Source: a virus. From it: a stretch of DNA of 38,476 nucleotides. Of the stretch, positions 26,301 to 33,640 are shown in pieces. Position 1 is the first letter of the stretch, and each line of letters begins with the position of its first letter. A program made the translations under genes and the position numbers. Below the pieces are notes generated by a model that was not told the origin of the DNA, searched no databases, and saw only the letters and a program-made list of their open reading frames with translations. Where the stretch lies: positions 1 through 38,476 of the IMG/VR virus record IMGVR_UViG_3300030098_005018; one strand, written 5' to 3'.

Positions 26301-27465
26301 GAGCGCCTGGCGTTAAGGTTTTAGATAATATTTCTGGAAATAAATCTACTTTATAATCAATACCATTATCTTTTTTTAAGTCATAATTTTGTAAGTAATT
26401 ACCATAAACCAATCTATTACCTACTATTTCTTGAGCTGTAGCTGCCTTAGGTACATTATCCCAGTGTCTTAATAGTTGATTTGATTGAGTTATACCATTT
26501 TTTAAAGTTTCAGAAGTTATTTTATATTCTGCAATATCAAGATCTTTTATAGTATCAACTATATAAACATTGTTAGACCCATCTTCTTTATAAAGAATAT
26601 CAACACTAACAACGTCCGCAGGCATACCTGAGTTTAAACCAGTTAAAGATATATATTTTAACTTGTTTGTCATTGCTAAATTATAACCCTTTTGCGGGTG
26701 ATAATCAAATCCACCCGGAGCAAAAACTGGCTGTGTCCATGGAGAAAAAGCAGAGTACTCTCCGTCTAAATATTTATATCTATAAGCAAATCTAGGAAAT
26801 TTAAATTCAAATAATTTTTCTTCTTGATCAAAAAGGTCTATTGTATATTTTCTATAAGCTTCTCCAGGGGAAACTGAAGGTGGAATTCCTAAAACAGAGT
26901 TTACACGCACTTCACATTGAGCCTGGTCAGCTACAGTAATAACTCTTTCAACTTGAACGTTATCAAGAGCAAATCTAGCCATTTCATTATTACCATCCGC
27001 TTCTGCTTTAAACACTATACTATTAGCATATGTTGATTGACCGTAAGGTGTAGAATCTATTGTGTTAGGTGTAAATATAACATCTTTAATTTCAAAAGTT
27101 CCAAAAGGTCCACCGGACGAATCACTAGTAGCGTTTTGTGTCCATTGAAAAAAGTGAACCCTATCGTAATTACCATCTTGAGTAAAATCATTATCCGCAA
27201 TATACATTTGGATTTTTCCTCTTGCTGGTAACCACTGGTTAGCATTATCTTTAATTTGATTTATTGTAAATGTAATATTATATTTTTGAGCACCGCTTAA
27301 ATTATCGCTTGGATCTATATACCAAGAAATATCTTCTGTTAATTTAGTTCTAGCGTCAACAGCGGCTAAACTCCAATTACTTTGATTTGGATAAATATCA
27401 GCTAGATCTACGATGCGTAAATCGAAACCACTCCACTTCCATCTATATCTTATAGGAAAACTCAT
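23305..27465 (-). CDS. Tail/stabilisation protein, second part, with N-terminal jelly-roll
   Basis: This 1386-aa protein starts with a beta-sandwich of carbohydrate-binding-module type (about 1-177: KYNITFTINQIKDNANQW, ARGKIQMYIADNDF, then ARFALDNVQVERV). It continues as the body of a phage tail protein: EKLFEFKFPRFAYRYKYLDG near 214-235, GFDYHPQKGYNLAMTNKL near 250, and ENPAVWETEP...LDIYHAISDFYPI at 1291-1319. These motifs resemble very large tail proteins of marine tailed phages and, more distantly, T7 gp12-type tail tube B or crAss-like stabilisation proteins, as remembered and not searched. The 67 residues after 1319 contain a degenerate copy of ITIRPDE..PENPAVW (ITIDPDNVDPTNPTNW). The gene starts 22 bases after a TAG-TAA pair that ends the 515-aa gene, and the fold seems to continue across that break. 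Confidence 0.8.
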   Translation of the reverse strand: MSFPIRYRWKWSGFDLRIVDLADIYPNQSNWSLAAVDARTKLTEDISWYIDPSDNLSGAQKYNITFTINQIKDNANQWLPARGKIQMYIADNDFTQDGNYDRVHFFQWTQNATSDSSGGPFGTFEIKDVIFTPNTIDSTPYGQSTYANSIVFKAEADGNNEMARFALDNVQVERVITVADQAQCEVRVNSVLGIPPSVSPGEAYRKYTIDLFDQEEKLFEFKFPRFAYRYKYLDGEYSAFSPWTQPVFAPGGFDYHPQKGYNLAMTNKLKYISLTGLNSGMPADVVSVDILYKEDGSNNVYIVDTIKDLDIAEYKITSETLKNGITQSNQLLRHWDNVPKAATAQEIVGNRLVYGNYLQNYDLKKDNGIDYKVDLFPEILSKTLTPGAHGIASIKSLREYQLGIVYADKYGRQTPVLTNENATVSVGKNKAENANELRITINNTGIPVNMEYFKFYIKDNTNEYYNLAMDRYYNAEDDNIWIAFPSSDRNKVDIDDFLILKKGVGSNKLIKETARYKIIDIKNEAPENIKRVEFMISTKGHDNLTSSTKLFSDNDLPFEGDDTFQIEYDRVSSSSISNLHNDFNSRPKDKYFITISNSSIGKVTERYELIALNVDDPDSPTKWNFTLKVPLGSEINEFTNDPTGINPSVIVDNTFLNIYKSTIDDNLKFDGRFFVKIYNDEVFVRNIVEPVNLVRDTTYKSVADGSRKIYGLETEADTDRILKHVDPVSKTPRVFHDKISDITQGATDLSPGVMGAAITNTRSWRSYLQSTNEIGEHMGTLNELGSFGVSGTDTGDAIGSRWQLYDAYFRGFNVDPDGISSRKEKMDIHGIDSNNQSFEDVWFFDKGWSAGQFENSNNSPSSGWDSLPNPGNGYSSGIKNDHSGDQGAILDIGFGGIQPNEWATTTERQGGGYDLGANTWGSSLSAIVDSYLHQSDASFYNLEETNLNYTATQAAFIKNIAVGSQFRFKEDPLGEIYTIVNVDIGFKLRYEDIYTGLLTGGNKDFVDNADANSNQRVLRRSCYPLQVLTKNGKRVNAEQAVFKDGSSYTINASTYPIPGQQFPGPYHTSTFLRASNFTKNFRITVDKKLTWNPWENTTGALTNGQVIECEMVAQQHGNNWVDLVSINEVSGSTTIGPSKFANQQSGNIFSDTRRIELGMVITHAPNGDEITAQENNGQGDVMYPMVSKIEDNNGSFRVYFKNYNGGKKLTGLSVAGGLKKGTSGAGDKMKFYQFPVNGLSPNSAKNLNYFRNTMGHNANAGHDEVGTDALGYTIEFVEEITIRPDENVLPENPAVWETEPKKLETDLDIYHAISDFYPIKIADPTDFAPIGSVVQHENSNAIPPGTTITNINPSTHWVELSRDITIDPDNVDPTNPTNWGGLQIPN

Positions 27466-27487
27466 ATATTATTATTATTATTTATTA

Positions 27488-29035
27488 CTACCAATTCCCA
27501 ATTGTCCAATGAAGCGGCTGCCCAGTATTATAAGGATGACCAGTTGTACCTTGTAAAAGATCTCCATTTTTATTTATTAAAGGATTTACTGTAGTAAAAT
27601 TATTTTCAGCCCAATTACTTATAGTTCCTTTTATTCTATATTCAGTTAAAGGCACACCGTCAGGATTACCTGCTACATTATATTCTTTTAAAACAACCTC
27701 ATCTCCATTTTTCCATTCTAATTCAACAGGTAGTTGCGTACCTCCTGGATTAGTTAACTTCGCTCTAAAAGTATCACCAGCTTTTATTGAAGTAAAATTA
27801 GGTATATTTCCTTTAGAAGAATTAATTATATCATTAGGATTTTGATTAGTATCGCTAATTTGAATATAAGCATGATACTGTTTAAATTTATCTCTAAAAG
27901 TAACACCCTGTACGTCTATCATTGAAACCGGCGATCGTCTTATAACGGTAACATGTTCTTCGGTTACTAGATCTTGCATATGCGCATCAGGTTGCGCTGG
28001 GTTTACGACTTTAGTAGGAATAAGGCCATTTTGAACTGTTCCTTCTATAGATCTAGGTATATTTATTTTTTTAGGTTCAGAATAACCGTCTGTCCAAAAT
28101 AACATGTCATCTATTATATTTATACCTGTAATTCTATTATTATCTACGAATTTCAAAACCTCACCATTTATATCAACAAATACAAAGGTTGCGTCGTGCA
28201 TGGGAGATACTGTATTAGGATAACCATACAAACTTACATCTCTATCTCTTTCAGTATCATACTGTATTATATAATTATTGGGAAATTCGATTACAGATGG
28301 ATGACTTATTCTAACTGATTTCGCGTAGCTATCACCTCTAGTCATTTGAAGATATGCACGCATTTTTGTGCTACCATTGTTTTGAGTTACATCCATCGTA
28401 AACGTTGCGTGGTAATATGTAACACCAGGTTTATCCTCACAATATATATGCCCATGAGGTCTGTAACTATTATTACCTCCATTATCGTGATCTCCTTGAA
28501 CATAAAACTGCATTAAATGAGATTTGTTTAGACTATCACCACCCATATCTACATCACTTATACCGATTGATACGGTATATTTTTTACCACCCATACAATC
28601 TATTCGGTGAAAAAATCCCGCAAATGGCTGCGCACTTCCGTCGCCAGCGGTTGATATTAAAGCTGTGTAAGCGTTAGGACCACTATTACCAGCTGCATTA
28701 AACGAAACACCGCCTCCCAAGTACCAGTTGGTTTGACTTAAAAAGTTTCGATTTGTTATTAACTCTTCTCCTCTATCATTAACAAAATAATAAAGTTTAT
28801 TATTTTTTTCATCCGCAATACTACCGATGCATATACTATTATCATCAAGAACAGAACTAACGTTTGTTGCTATTAATCTATTACCTAATATATTTTGAGC
28901 AGTACCAATGTTAGAGTCATCTGACGTTGATATTTGTATATTCATAGCATCTCTATACTCACCATCAGCTACAAGTCTTTCATCGTGGTCTTTGTTCATT
29001 TTACCACGTAAAAAATTACGTTTAATATCTGGCAT
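27488..29035 (-). CDS. Tail/stabilisation protein, first part, with inserted jelly-roll
   Basis: This 515-aa protein begins with the signature FLRGKMNKDHDERLVADG, GEYRDAMNIQ and GTAQNILGNRL (residues about 8-53), the start of a phage tail/stabilisation protein. The expected core GSIADEKNNKLYYFV (71-85) and NNYIIQYDTERDRDV (253-267) are separated by an insert at about 89-250 that looks like a carbohydrate-binding jelly-roll (ITNRNFLSQTNWYLGGGVSF, KKYTVSIGIS, RAYLQMTRGD, SVRISHPSVIEF). The last 35 residues (NPLINKNGDLLQ, LHWTIGNW) look like the first strands of another jelly-roll whose remainder lies in the next gene. It ends in tandem stops TAG-TAA. It probably sits at the tail tip or hub; the fold assignment is by pattern, not by search. 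Confidence 0.78.
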   Translation of the reverse strand: MPDIKRNFLRGKMNKDHDERLVADGEYRDAMNIQISTSDDSNIGTAQNILGNRLIATNVSSVLDDNSICIGSIADEKNNKLYYFVNDRGEELITNRNFLSQTNWYLGGGVSFNAAGNSGPNAYTALISTAGDGSAQPFAGFFHRIDCMGGKKYTVSIGISDVDMGGDSLNKSHLMQFYVQGDHDNGGNNSYRPHGHIYCEDKPGVTYYHATFTMDVTQNNGSTKMRAYLQMTRGDSYAKSVRISHPSVIEFPNNYIIQYDTERDRDVSLYGYPNTVSPMHDATFVFVDINGEVLKFVDNNRITGINIIDDMLFWTDGYSEPKKINIPRSIEGTVQNGLIPTKVVNPAQPDAHMQDLVTEEHVTVIRRSPVSMIDVQGVTFRDKFKQYHAYIQISDTNQNPNDIINSSKGNIPNFTSIKAGDTFRAKLTNPGGTQLPVELEWKNGDEVVLKEYNVAGNPDGVPLTEYRIKGTISNWAENNFTTVNPLINKNGDLLQGTTGHPYNTGQPLHWTIGNW

Positions 29036-29038
29036 ATA

Positions 29039-30403
29039 CTAGTGTTTTATTTGTTTTGATTTACCTCTTAGTATTCTTGATAATTCTTCTAATTTAATAT
29101 TAGAAAGTCTAAGTTTAGCTTGTCTTATTGCCGCAAATCTTTCTTTTTTATATCTTCTAACAATATGTTCTGGGGTGTTGGCTCTAGTTGATAAAATAGC
29201 ATACATTATCCACTTGTATATAGCTTCTTCAGCAAACTTATGAACTATAGGGGTATTAATACCACTGCCAAGATGTACTCCGGTTGCTGACCAAGAAAAT
29301 TCAGTTTCGGAGGCACCTTCTGGATAATCTAATCCATCATTTATATAATCTATAATTATTGTTTTTCCTGATAAATTAGAACTAAGATGTAGATTTCCTT
29401 TTCGATAATCTATATAAAAAGAACCATTTACTTGAGCATGTTGAGGATCTAAACCATATCTTTCACCATGTATCGGCCAAAATACGTCATCTTCATAATC
29501 ATCATTATTATTTTCAGAAGGTGTATTATTCTTATAATTATCCCATGTTTTTGATTCGCTCTCATCACCAACTTTAACTACAGAAATATTATCTAATATA
29601 ACGTCACCATTTTGTGTGGGGTGTTCGTTGTAAATAAACAATTGACTTGCTACATATCCACTTGAACCATCACCTGCTGTAACTGTAGCTGTAAAAGTTC
29701 CATTCCCTGTAATATTACCAGCATCCGTAGAAATACCTTGTTCGTCTACTAATATTACCGCAAACCTACCACTTGTATAACCGCTTGCGTCGATTGAAAT
29801 TTTATAATCTTGGCCATTTATAATTGGAATCCCAGTTTGTTTTATTCCCACGTTTTGTGGAATTTGATAACCTCTAACAGCATTGCCATCAAATCCAATA
29901 AACCATCCAGTTAAAGGAAGACCACCGTCTAACGTTTCTTGATAAGAGGTTATTGTACCGGGTGTTTGTTCTTCCATATTTATTCCCCAACCGTGCTCTC
30001 TATCTTGAAAATCACCATTAACTATTAATTCTCCTGAGGGTATATATTCCTCATTATCACCTAATAGATAATCACCATTGCTGTCAGTTTGATATCTAGT
30101 TGGGTTTGACGTTTTACTAGTTGGATATATAGGATGTTTTATACCAGCTGAGTCCACCCAGCTAATTTTTGTATAATTAATATAGTCTGGTGGTAGTGGT
30201 ACTTTTAAAGAAGCTGGTACTTCACATTCTTTTGATGATATAGATTTAAGTGTATCATAACTTAATTCTTGTAAAGCTCGCTGCGCGTGAAACGTAGCAT
30301 CTATTCTATTTACTTTTGATATTGTTTTTCCCTCACCAACATAAACTATCATAAATTGATTAATAATATCTTCAAGCGTTACATATTCGTTGGTTGCTGC
30401 CAT
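29039..30403 (-). CDS. Connector/tail protein with inserted carbohydrate-binding-like jelly-roll
   Basis: This 454-aa protein has a helical N-terminus (about 1-55: TLEDIINQFMIVYVGEG, RIDATFHAQRALQELSYDT) followed by VPLPPDYINYTKISWVD (68-84), a pattern of podovirus head-tail connectors and tail tube A-like proteins. Between about 124 and 280 there is an insert starting GELIVNGDFQDREHGW and ending GDVILDNISVVKVGDE, the classic start and end of CBM-type jelly-rolls (NGDF..W at the beginning, DNI near the end). After it the core resumes (VFWPIHGERYGLDP, GSFYIDYRKGNLHLS) and ends in helices (RRYKKERFAAIRQAKLRLSN). The insert may bind capsule or host glycans. It abuts both neighbours at 3-4 base spacing. 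Confidence 0.77.
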   Translation of the reverse strand: MAATNEYVTLEDIINQFMIVYVGEGKTISKVNRIDATFHAQRALQELSYDTLKSISSKECEVPASLKVPLPPDYINYTKISWVDSAGIKHPIYPTSKTSNPTRYQTDSNGDYLLGDNEEYIPSGELIVNGDFQDREHGWGINMEEQTPGTITSYQETLDGGLPLTGWFIGFDGNAVRGYQIPQNVGIKQTGIPIINGQDYKISIDASGYTSGRFAVILVDEQGISTDAGNITGNGTFTATVTAGDGSSGYVASQLFIYNEHPTQNGDVILDNISVVKVGDESESKTWDNYKNNTPSENNNDDYEDDVFWPIHGERYGLDPQHAQVNGSFYIDYRKGNLHLSSNLSGKTIIIDYINDGLDYPEGASETEFSWSATGVHLGSGINTPIVHKFAEEAIYKWIMYAILSTRANTPEHIVRRYKKERFAAIRQAKLRLSNIKLEELSRILRGKSKQIKH

Positions 30404-30407
30404 TTAT

Positions 30408-31088
30408 TTATATTTTTTCTTGTTGATTTTTTGCTTGTAATAAAGCGTTTGCTGTTGAAGCGATATCAGGTCTCTTAATACTTATTCCTGATAAAGCCAA
30501 TATTCTATATACTAATTCAGTTTCTTCCAACGCGTGTAATTCAAAGTCTGTAGTATCACCAGGATTATACATAGCTACCTCGTTAACAATAACATATCCC
30601 CAATTAACATTTGTTGGTTTTTTTATATACTCATATGTAGCACCCTGCGTCCATCCCCATATTTGAACTTCATTTCCACTTATAGTATAAACAGGATTTC
30701 CTCTAGTAGGTTTTGTTAGTCTTGATTTGCTCATAGTCATTACTTCAGCTCTTGTTACTTGATCCGCTGCCATACCGTTTAATATAACATTTCCCATTCT
30801 AAAGAAATCACTAGGTAAATCAAATTTTGCATCTACAATATTACTCAACGTCTCTGTAACTTTTAATACGTTTAGTTTATCGTTTATCAAATCAACCATA
30901 TCTGAAAAATTAGTATTATTACCATGCATTCTTCCAAATTGATTTATGTCATAAAAATATTGTTCTAATATTTCTAATTGAGCTTGGTTGGCAAATAAAT
31001 TAAAATCTTGAGGTGTTATATAACCTCTTTGTTCTTTGTTAGCTAAAGCTAACACTCTTTGATATACTGTATTTATACTTATTGCCAT
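30408..31088 (-). CDS. Head-tail adaptor (ring) protein candidate
   Basis: This 226-aa protein is mostly helical at its N-terminus (VYQRVLALANKEQRGYITP, DFNLFANQAQLEILEQYFYD) with a beta-rich middle (FDLPSDFFRMGNVILNG, NPVYTISGNEVQIWGW, ATYEYIKKPTNVNWGYV) and a final helical tail (ETELVYRILALSGISIKRPD). This helix-sheet-helix layout, length, and place after the capsid genes and before the connector fit a podovirus adaptor or T7 gp11-type ring protein. Similar NKEQRGYITP openings are known to me from Bacteroidota phages and marine podoviruses, but this is unverified. The gene begins 10 bases after the 54-aa gene. Confidence 0.7.
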   Translation of the reverse strand: MAISINTVYQRVLALANKEQRGYITPQDFNLFANQAQLEILEQYFYDINQFGRMHGNNTNFSDMVDLINDKLNVLKVTETLSNIVDAKFDLPSDFFRMGNVILNGMAADQVTRAEVMTMSKSRLTKPTRGNPVYTISGNEVQIWGWTQGATYEYIKKPTNVNWGYVIVNEVAMYNPGDTTDFELHALEETELVYRILALSGISIKRPDIASTANALLQAKNQQEKI

Positions 31089-31098
31089 GTTTTTTTAT

Positions 31099-31263
31099 TT
31101 AATAATTATAAGGAAATAATCTATTTAACGCTTCTTTTCTTTCTTCACATCCACAATCTCTCCCCGTTACTTTGTTAACTTTTTCTACAACTTTTTTTAT
31201 ACCTGTTGCTTTTGTAATTTTTTCTATTGTATCTCCTAAACCTTTAGATTTTTTCTTTTCCAT
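31099..31263 (-). CDS. 54-aa basic protein with a Cys-Gly-Cys motif
   Basis: A short frame runs from the ATG at 31261-31263 to a TAA at 31099-31101. The protein starts MEKKKSKGLGDTIEKIT and ends CGCEERKEALNRLFPYNY. It has an amphipathic Lys-rich helix, a GRDCGC turn and a C-terminal helix ending in FPY. The leader AAATTATATTATATG matches the A/T-only leaders of the scaffold and 255-aa genes. It sits between a hairpin and the adaptor gene, so it has a gene-like position and codon content. Two cysteines are too few for a zinc finger unless it dimerises. Similar small CGC...LN..FPY proteins occur in Bacteroidota phages as I recall, with no known function. Confidence 0.7.
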   Translation of the reverse strand: MEKKKSKGLGDTIEKITKATGIKKVVEKVNKVTGRDCGCEERKEALNRLFPYNY

Positions 31264-31274
31264 ATAATATAATT

Positions 31275-31311
31275 TGTAGTTGCAATCGCCCCGAAGAGCG
31301 ACTGCTCTACA
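31275..31311 (-). terminator. UUCG-capped hairpin after the 255-aa gene (no U-tract)
   Basis: Read on the minus strand, this sequence forms a 10-bp stem (GCAGTCGCTC with GGGCGATTGC, two G-U pairs) closed by a TTCG tetraloop, with a further 5-bp outer stem (TGTAG with CTACA) separated by an A and AA. The G-U pairs work only in the minus transcript, so it was selected on that strand. It begins 7 bases after the stop of the 255-aa gene and stops before the 54-aa gene's ATG. No U-tract follows, so termination is not certain; mRNA 3'-end protection or partial termination is an alternative. Confidence 0.6.
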
Positions 31312-31317
31312 GTTTGA

Positions 31318-32085
31318 TTATTTGTTTAATCGTTTTTCTATATTTGAATAGATTTCCATACCTTCGTCGGTTTTAAACCAAGCAGCTAGCGCTGAGTATG
31401 GATGCTCATCAAACGGAACATTCATTAGTTTTCTATCGTTAGAACCCCAAGTAAAAGTTCTTTGATCAGAACTTAATTTAATAATACCAAGTTCAGTTGC
31501 TCTAATACCGAAGTTTCTAAGAACTACATTGTCATCATTAATTAATTCTAAGAATAGTTTTGGATTTCTCTTAGCATATAGTAGTAAATCTCTTTTAAGT
31601 TCTTTAGAACTTAACTCTGACACTTTAGAACCAATCTCTACACGCATAACAGCTTCAGCCATATCTATATCTATAACTTGTGCTGCGTTTAACGCTTCTA
31701 TTTCAGTTTCTAAATCCGCAACTTCATCTTGAGCTATTTTAACATTATCTTGCTCAAAAAATTGTGATCCATTACCCGGGTGATATAAAGATAATAATTT
31801 TTGAAGTACTGTTTTATTTTTAGGTACTATTAAAAAACCATTCATAAAAGTTATATGTTCTAATCTTTGATCTCCTTGCATTTCGTCAACAAAACAAGTT
31901 CTTTGATTTTGACAATATTTAAGTTCTCTTTCGTAACCTTTTTCTTCGTCAAAATAATAAATATTTGTTGACGGTATAGTTGCTGTTAATGGTTTTCTGT
32001 TTCTTGATAAATAATATGTTCTATCTTTTATTTCCCACTTTTGTTCTTTTATAGGAGTTTGTATCTCCATTTTTTCATTTTCCAT
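31318..32085 (-). CDS. Conserved-looking 255-aa protein of unknown function
   Basis: I do not recognise a catalytic motif. The N-terminal third is beta-rich (KWEIKDRTYYLSRNRKPL, TNIYYFDEEKGYERELKY), and includes GFLIVPKNKTVLQKLLSLYHPGNG near residues 83-106, then an acidic helix (AQDEVADLETEIEALNAAQV), and a C-terminal TFTWGSNDRKLMNVPFDEHP near 210-230 followed by a helix (EGMEIYSNIEKRL). Three-fold Lys/Glu helices suggest a protein-binding or scaffolding role. It lies downstream of the capsid terminator and upstream of a hairpin, so it seems to be expressed separately from the capsid gene. Its leader, ATTATATATTATATTATGG, matches that of the scaffold gene. It could be a minor head or packaging accessory protein. 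Confidence 0.7.
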   Translation of the reverse strand: MENEKMEIQTPIKEQKWEIKDRTYYLSRNRKPLTATIPSTNIYYFDEEKGYERELKYCQNQRTCFVDEMQGDQRLEHITFMNGFLIVPKNKTVLQKLLSLYHPGNGSQFFEQDNVKIAQDEVADLETEIEALNAAQVIDIDMAEAVMRVEIGSKVSELSSKELKRDLLLYAKRNPKLFLELINDDNVVLRNFGIRATELGIIKLSSDQRTFTWGSNDRKLMNVPFDEHPYSALAAWFKTDEGMEIYSNIEKRLNK

Positions 32086-32114
32086 AATATAATATATAAT
32101 AAAATTAATAAAAT

Positions 32115-32144
32115 AAAAGGCCGAGGCCGAAGCCCCGGTCTTTT
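32115..32144 (-). terminator. Intrinsic terminator downstream of the capsid gene
   Basis: On the minus strand a 13-position stem (AAAAGACCGGGGC with GCCTCGGCCTTTT, one A-C mismatch and one G-U pair) closes on a TTCG tetraloop, and its T-rich end continues as TTTTATTTTATT. The GC-rich core in this AT-rich genome and the T-run are the textbook features of a Rho-independent terminator. It starts 10 bases after the major capsid stop codon, which would limit read-through to the tail genes and enrich capsid mRNA. Confidence 0.88.
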
Positions 32145-32153
32145 AAAAATTGA

Positions 32154-33617
32154 TTACTTGTTTAATAACATAAAGTTATTTCCACCTTGAACTACTAAAC
32201 ATCTTTCAGATAAGTAGTTAACCGTCATTGCGTCTAAATCAGAAGTAGCAGCACCAACCGAATCAGTGATCCAAGTTTTTAGTTTTCTACTTTCCATGTT
32301 AGAAGCTCTATAACGCATGTGTAAGAATGGTCTCTTCATGTTTTTACCCATCATTTCATCATAAACACTTGATGTACCAGCCGGGATTACAACACCACGA
32401 ATATCGTTGTATCCTAAACCAGCTCTTAAAGCACCATCATTTAAGTATTTCCAGTCAGACTTATAGAAGTCATAAGAACCTCTTCTGAAACCAGAGAAAC
32501 CTAAGTTAAGCGCCATGTCTTCTGAATTATTAAATAATCCATAAGAAGTACCACCAGCTCCATAAGAGTTCATTGAAGCTAACATATCGTCCATTGCTAA
32601 AGATACATCTCTATTAACGAACATCATGTTTTCTTCAATAGCACCTTGAGAATCAAACTTAGCTAATATAGCGTCAAACTCTGCTAAATCAGTAGCAGCG
32701 TTAACACCAGTAATACCAGTTGAAGTATGACCATATGTAGTTATCCATTGGAATAAACCAATAGTACCTGCAGCACCAGCCGCAGACGTGTCAGCTGTTT
32801 GTCCAACGTTAGCTGGATCTTCAACAGTCGAACCAGTAACAGTTTCTTTAGATTCTAATAAAGTCATCTCGCAGTAATCAGCGAAACGAGCCATAGTATC
32901 ACCATTAGCTTTTAAATACCAGTAGTAACCGTTTTGTCCATCTTCACCAGATACCTCAACCCAACCGATAGCAGCAGCATCAGATCCAGATACTCTATAA
33001 GTATCTTTCATGATGATCATTTTGTTAGTAAAAGATTGGAATGAAGGTTCAACAGCAGCAAACGTATTAGTTTTACCATCGATACCTAAACCATTAGTTC
33101 CTTTACCAAATTCAGATCCATAAACGAATACGCTAGCACTATTAGTACCATCGTCATCAGTTTGGAATCCAGATACAGCACCAACTGTAGCTGCTTCGTA
33201 AGGAAGAATTTTCATTGTAGTTAAATTAGCAGCAACCTCAGACACGTATCCTGGGATAACCACACCTTTGTTGTCACTTAATACAACAGTAGCACCTACT
33301 CTTACAGCGTGAGTACCAGACGAAGCTACTGTAAAAGTACCAGCGTTGTCGATATCACCATCATAAGATAAGTGTAATCTACCTTGTTCAGACCACACAA
33401 CGCGATCAGCGTGTGAAGCCTCTTCTGCACCAACTTGTGCTAAGAAACCAGAGATTGTTCTTTTACCATATCTCTCAACTTCTTTTTCCATCAAGTCAGG
33501 CAGGTATTGTTGCTCCCATCCTGTGGAACCATCAATAAAATTTATAAAGTTTGAAGTTAGCGTTGCTTTAGCCGGAGCTGCAACTGCGTTCAAACTACCT
33601 CCTGCAGTAATTGCCAT
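32154..33617 (-). CDS. Major capsid protein candidate (HK97-type)
   Basis: This 487-aa protein is placed between the scaffold and the adaptor genes, and is followed by a strong terminator, all expected of a major capsid gene. Its sequence has an extended N-terminal arm (AITAGGSLNAVAAPAKATL), a helix with DLMEKEVERYGKRTISGFL (about 40-60), and many Gly/Ala/Thr-rich strands (GTFTVASSGTHAVRVGATV, PYEAATVGAVSG). A spine-helix-like segment is TDLAEFDAILAKFDSQGA, and the P-domain end contains WITDSVGAATSDLDAMTV. Its codons show more frequent NNC endings than neighbouring genes, consistent with high expression, though I did not compute it. Fold assignment is by position and composition; the HK97 fold is near-universal for such proteins. 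Confidence 0.83.
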   Translation of the reverse strand: MAITAGGSLNAVAAPAKATLTSNFINFIDGSTGWEQQYLPDLMEKEVERYGKRTISGFLAQVGAEEASHADRVVWSEQGRLHLSYDGDIDNAGTFTVASSGTHAVRVGATVVLSDNKGVVIPGYVSEVAANLTTMKILPYEAATVGAVSGFQTDDDGTNSASVFVYGSEFGKGTNGLGIDGKTNTFAAVEPSFQSFTNKMIIMKDTYRVSGSDAAAIGWVEVSGEDGQNGYYWYLKANGDTMARFADYCEMTLLESKETVTGSTVEDPANVGQTADTSAAGAAGTIGLFQWITTYGHTSTGITGVNAATDLAEFDAILAKFDSQGAIEENMMFVNRDVSLAMDDMLASMNSYGAGGTSYGLFNNSEDMALNLGFSGFRRGSYDFYKSDWKYLNDGALRAGLGYNDIRGVVIPAGTSSVYDEMMGKNMKRPFLHMRYRASNMESRKLKTWITDSVGAATSDLDAMTVNYLSERCLVVQGGNNFMLLNK

Positions 33618-33640
33618 TTTTTAAAGTTTTAAATTGTTAA

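Noticed and set aside
27487-27495. TAG readthrough or alternative genetic code at the 515-aa gene stop
   Set aside because: TAG is followed at once by TAA, and the giant gene also ends in TAG with another stop soon after; all genes read well in the standard code with no in-frame TAG needing recoding.
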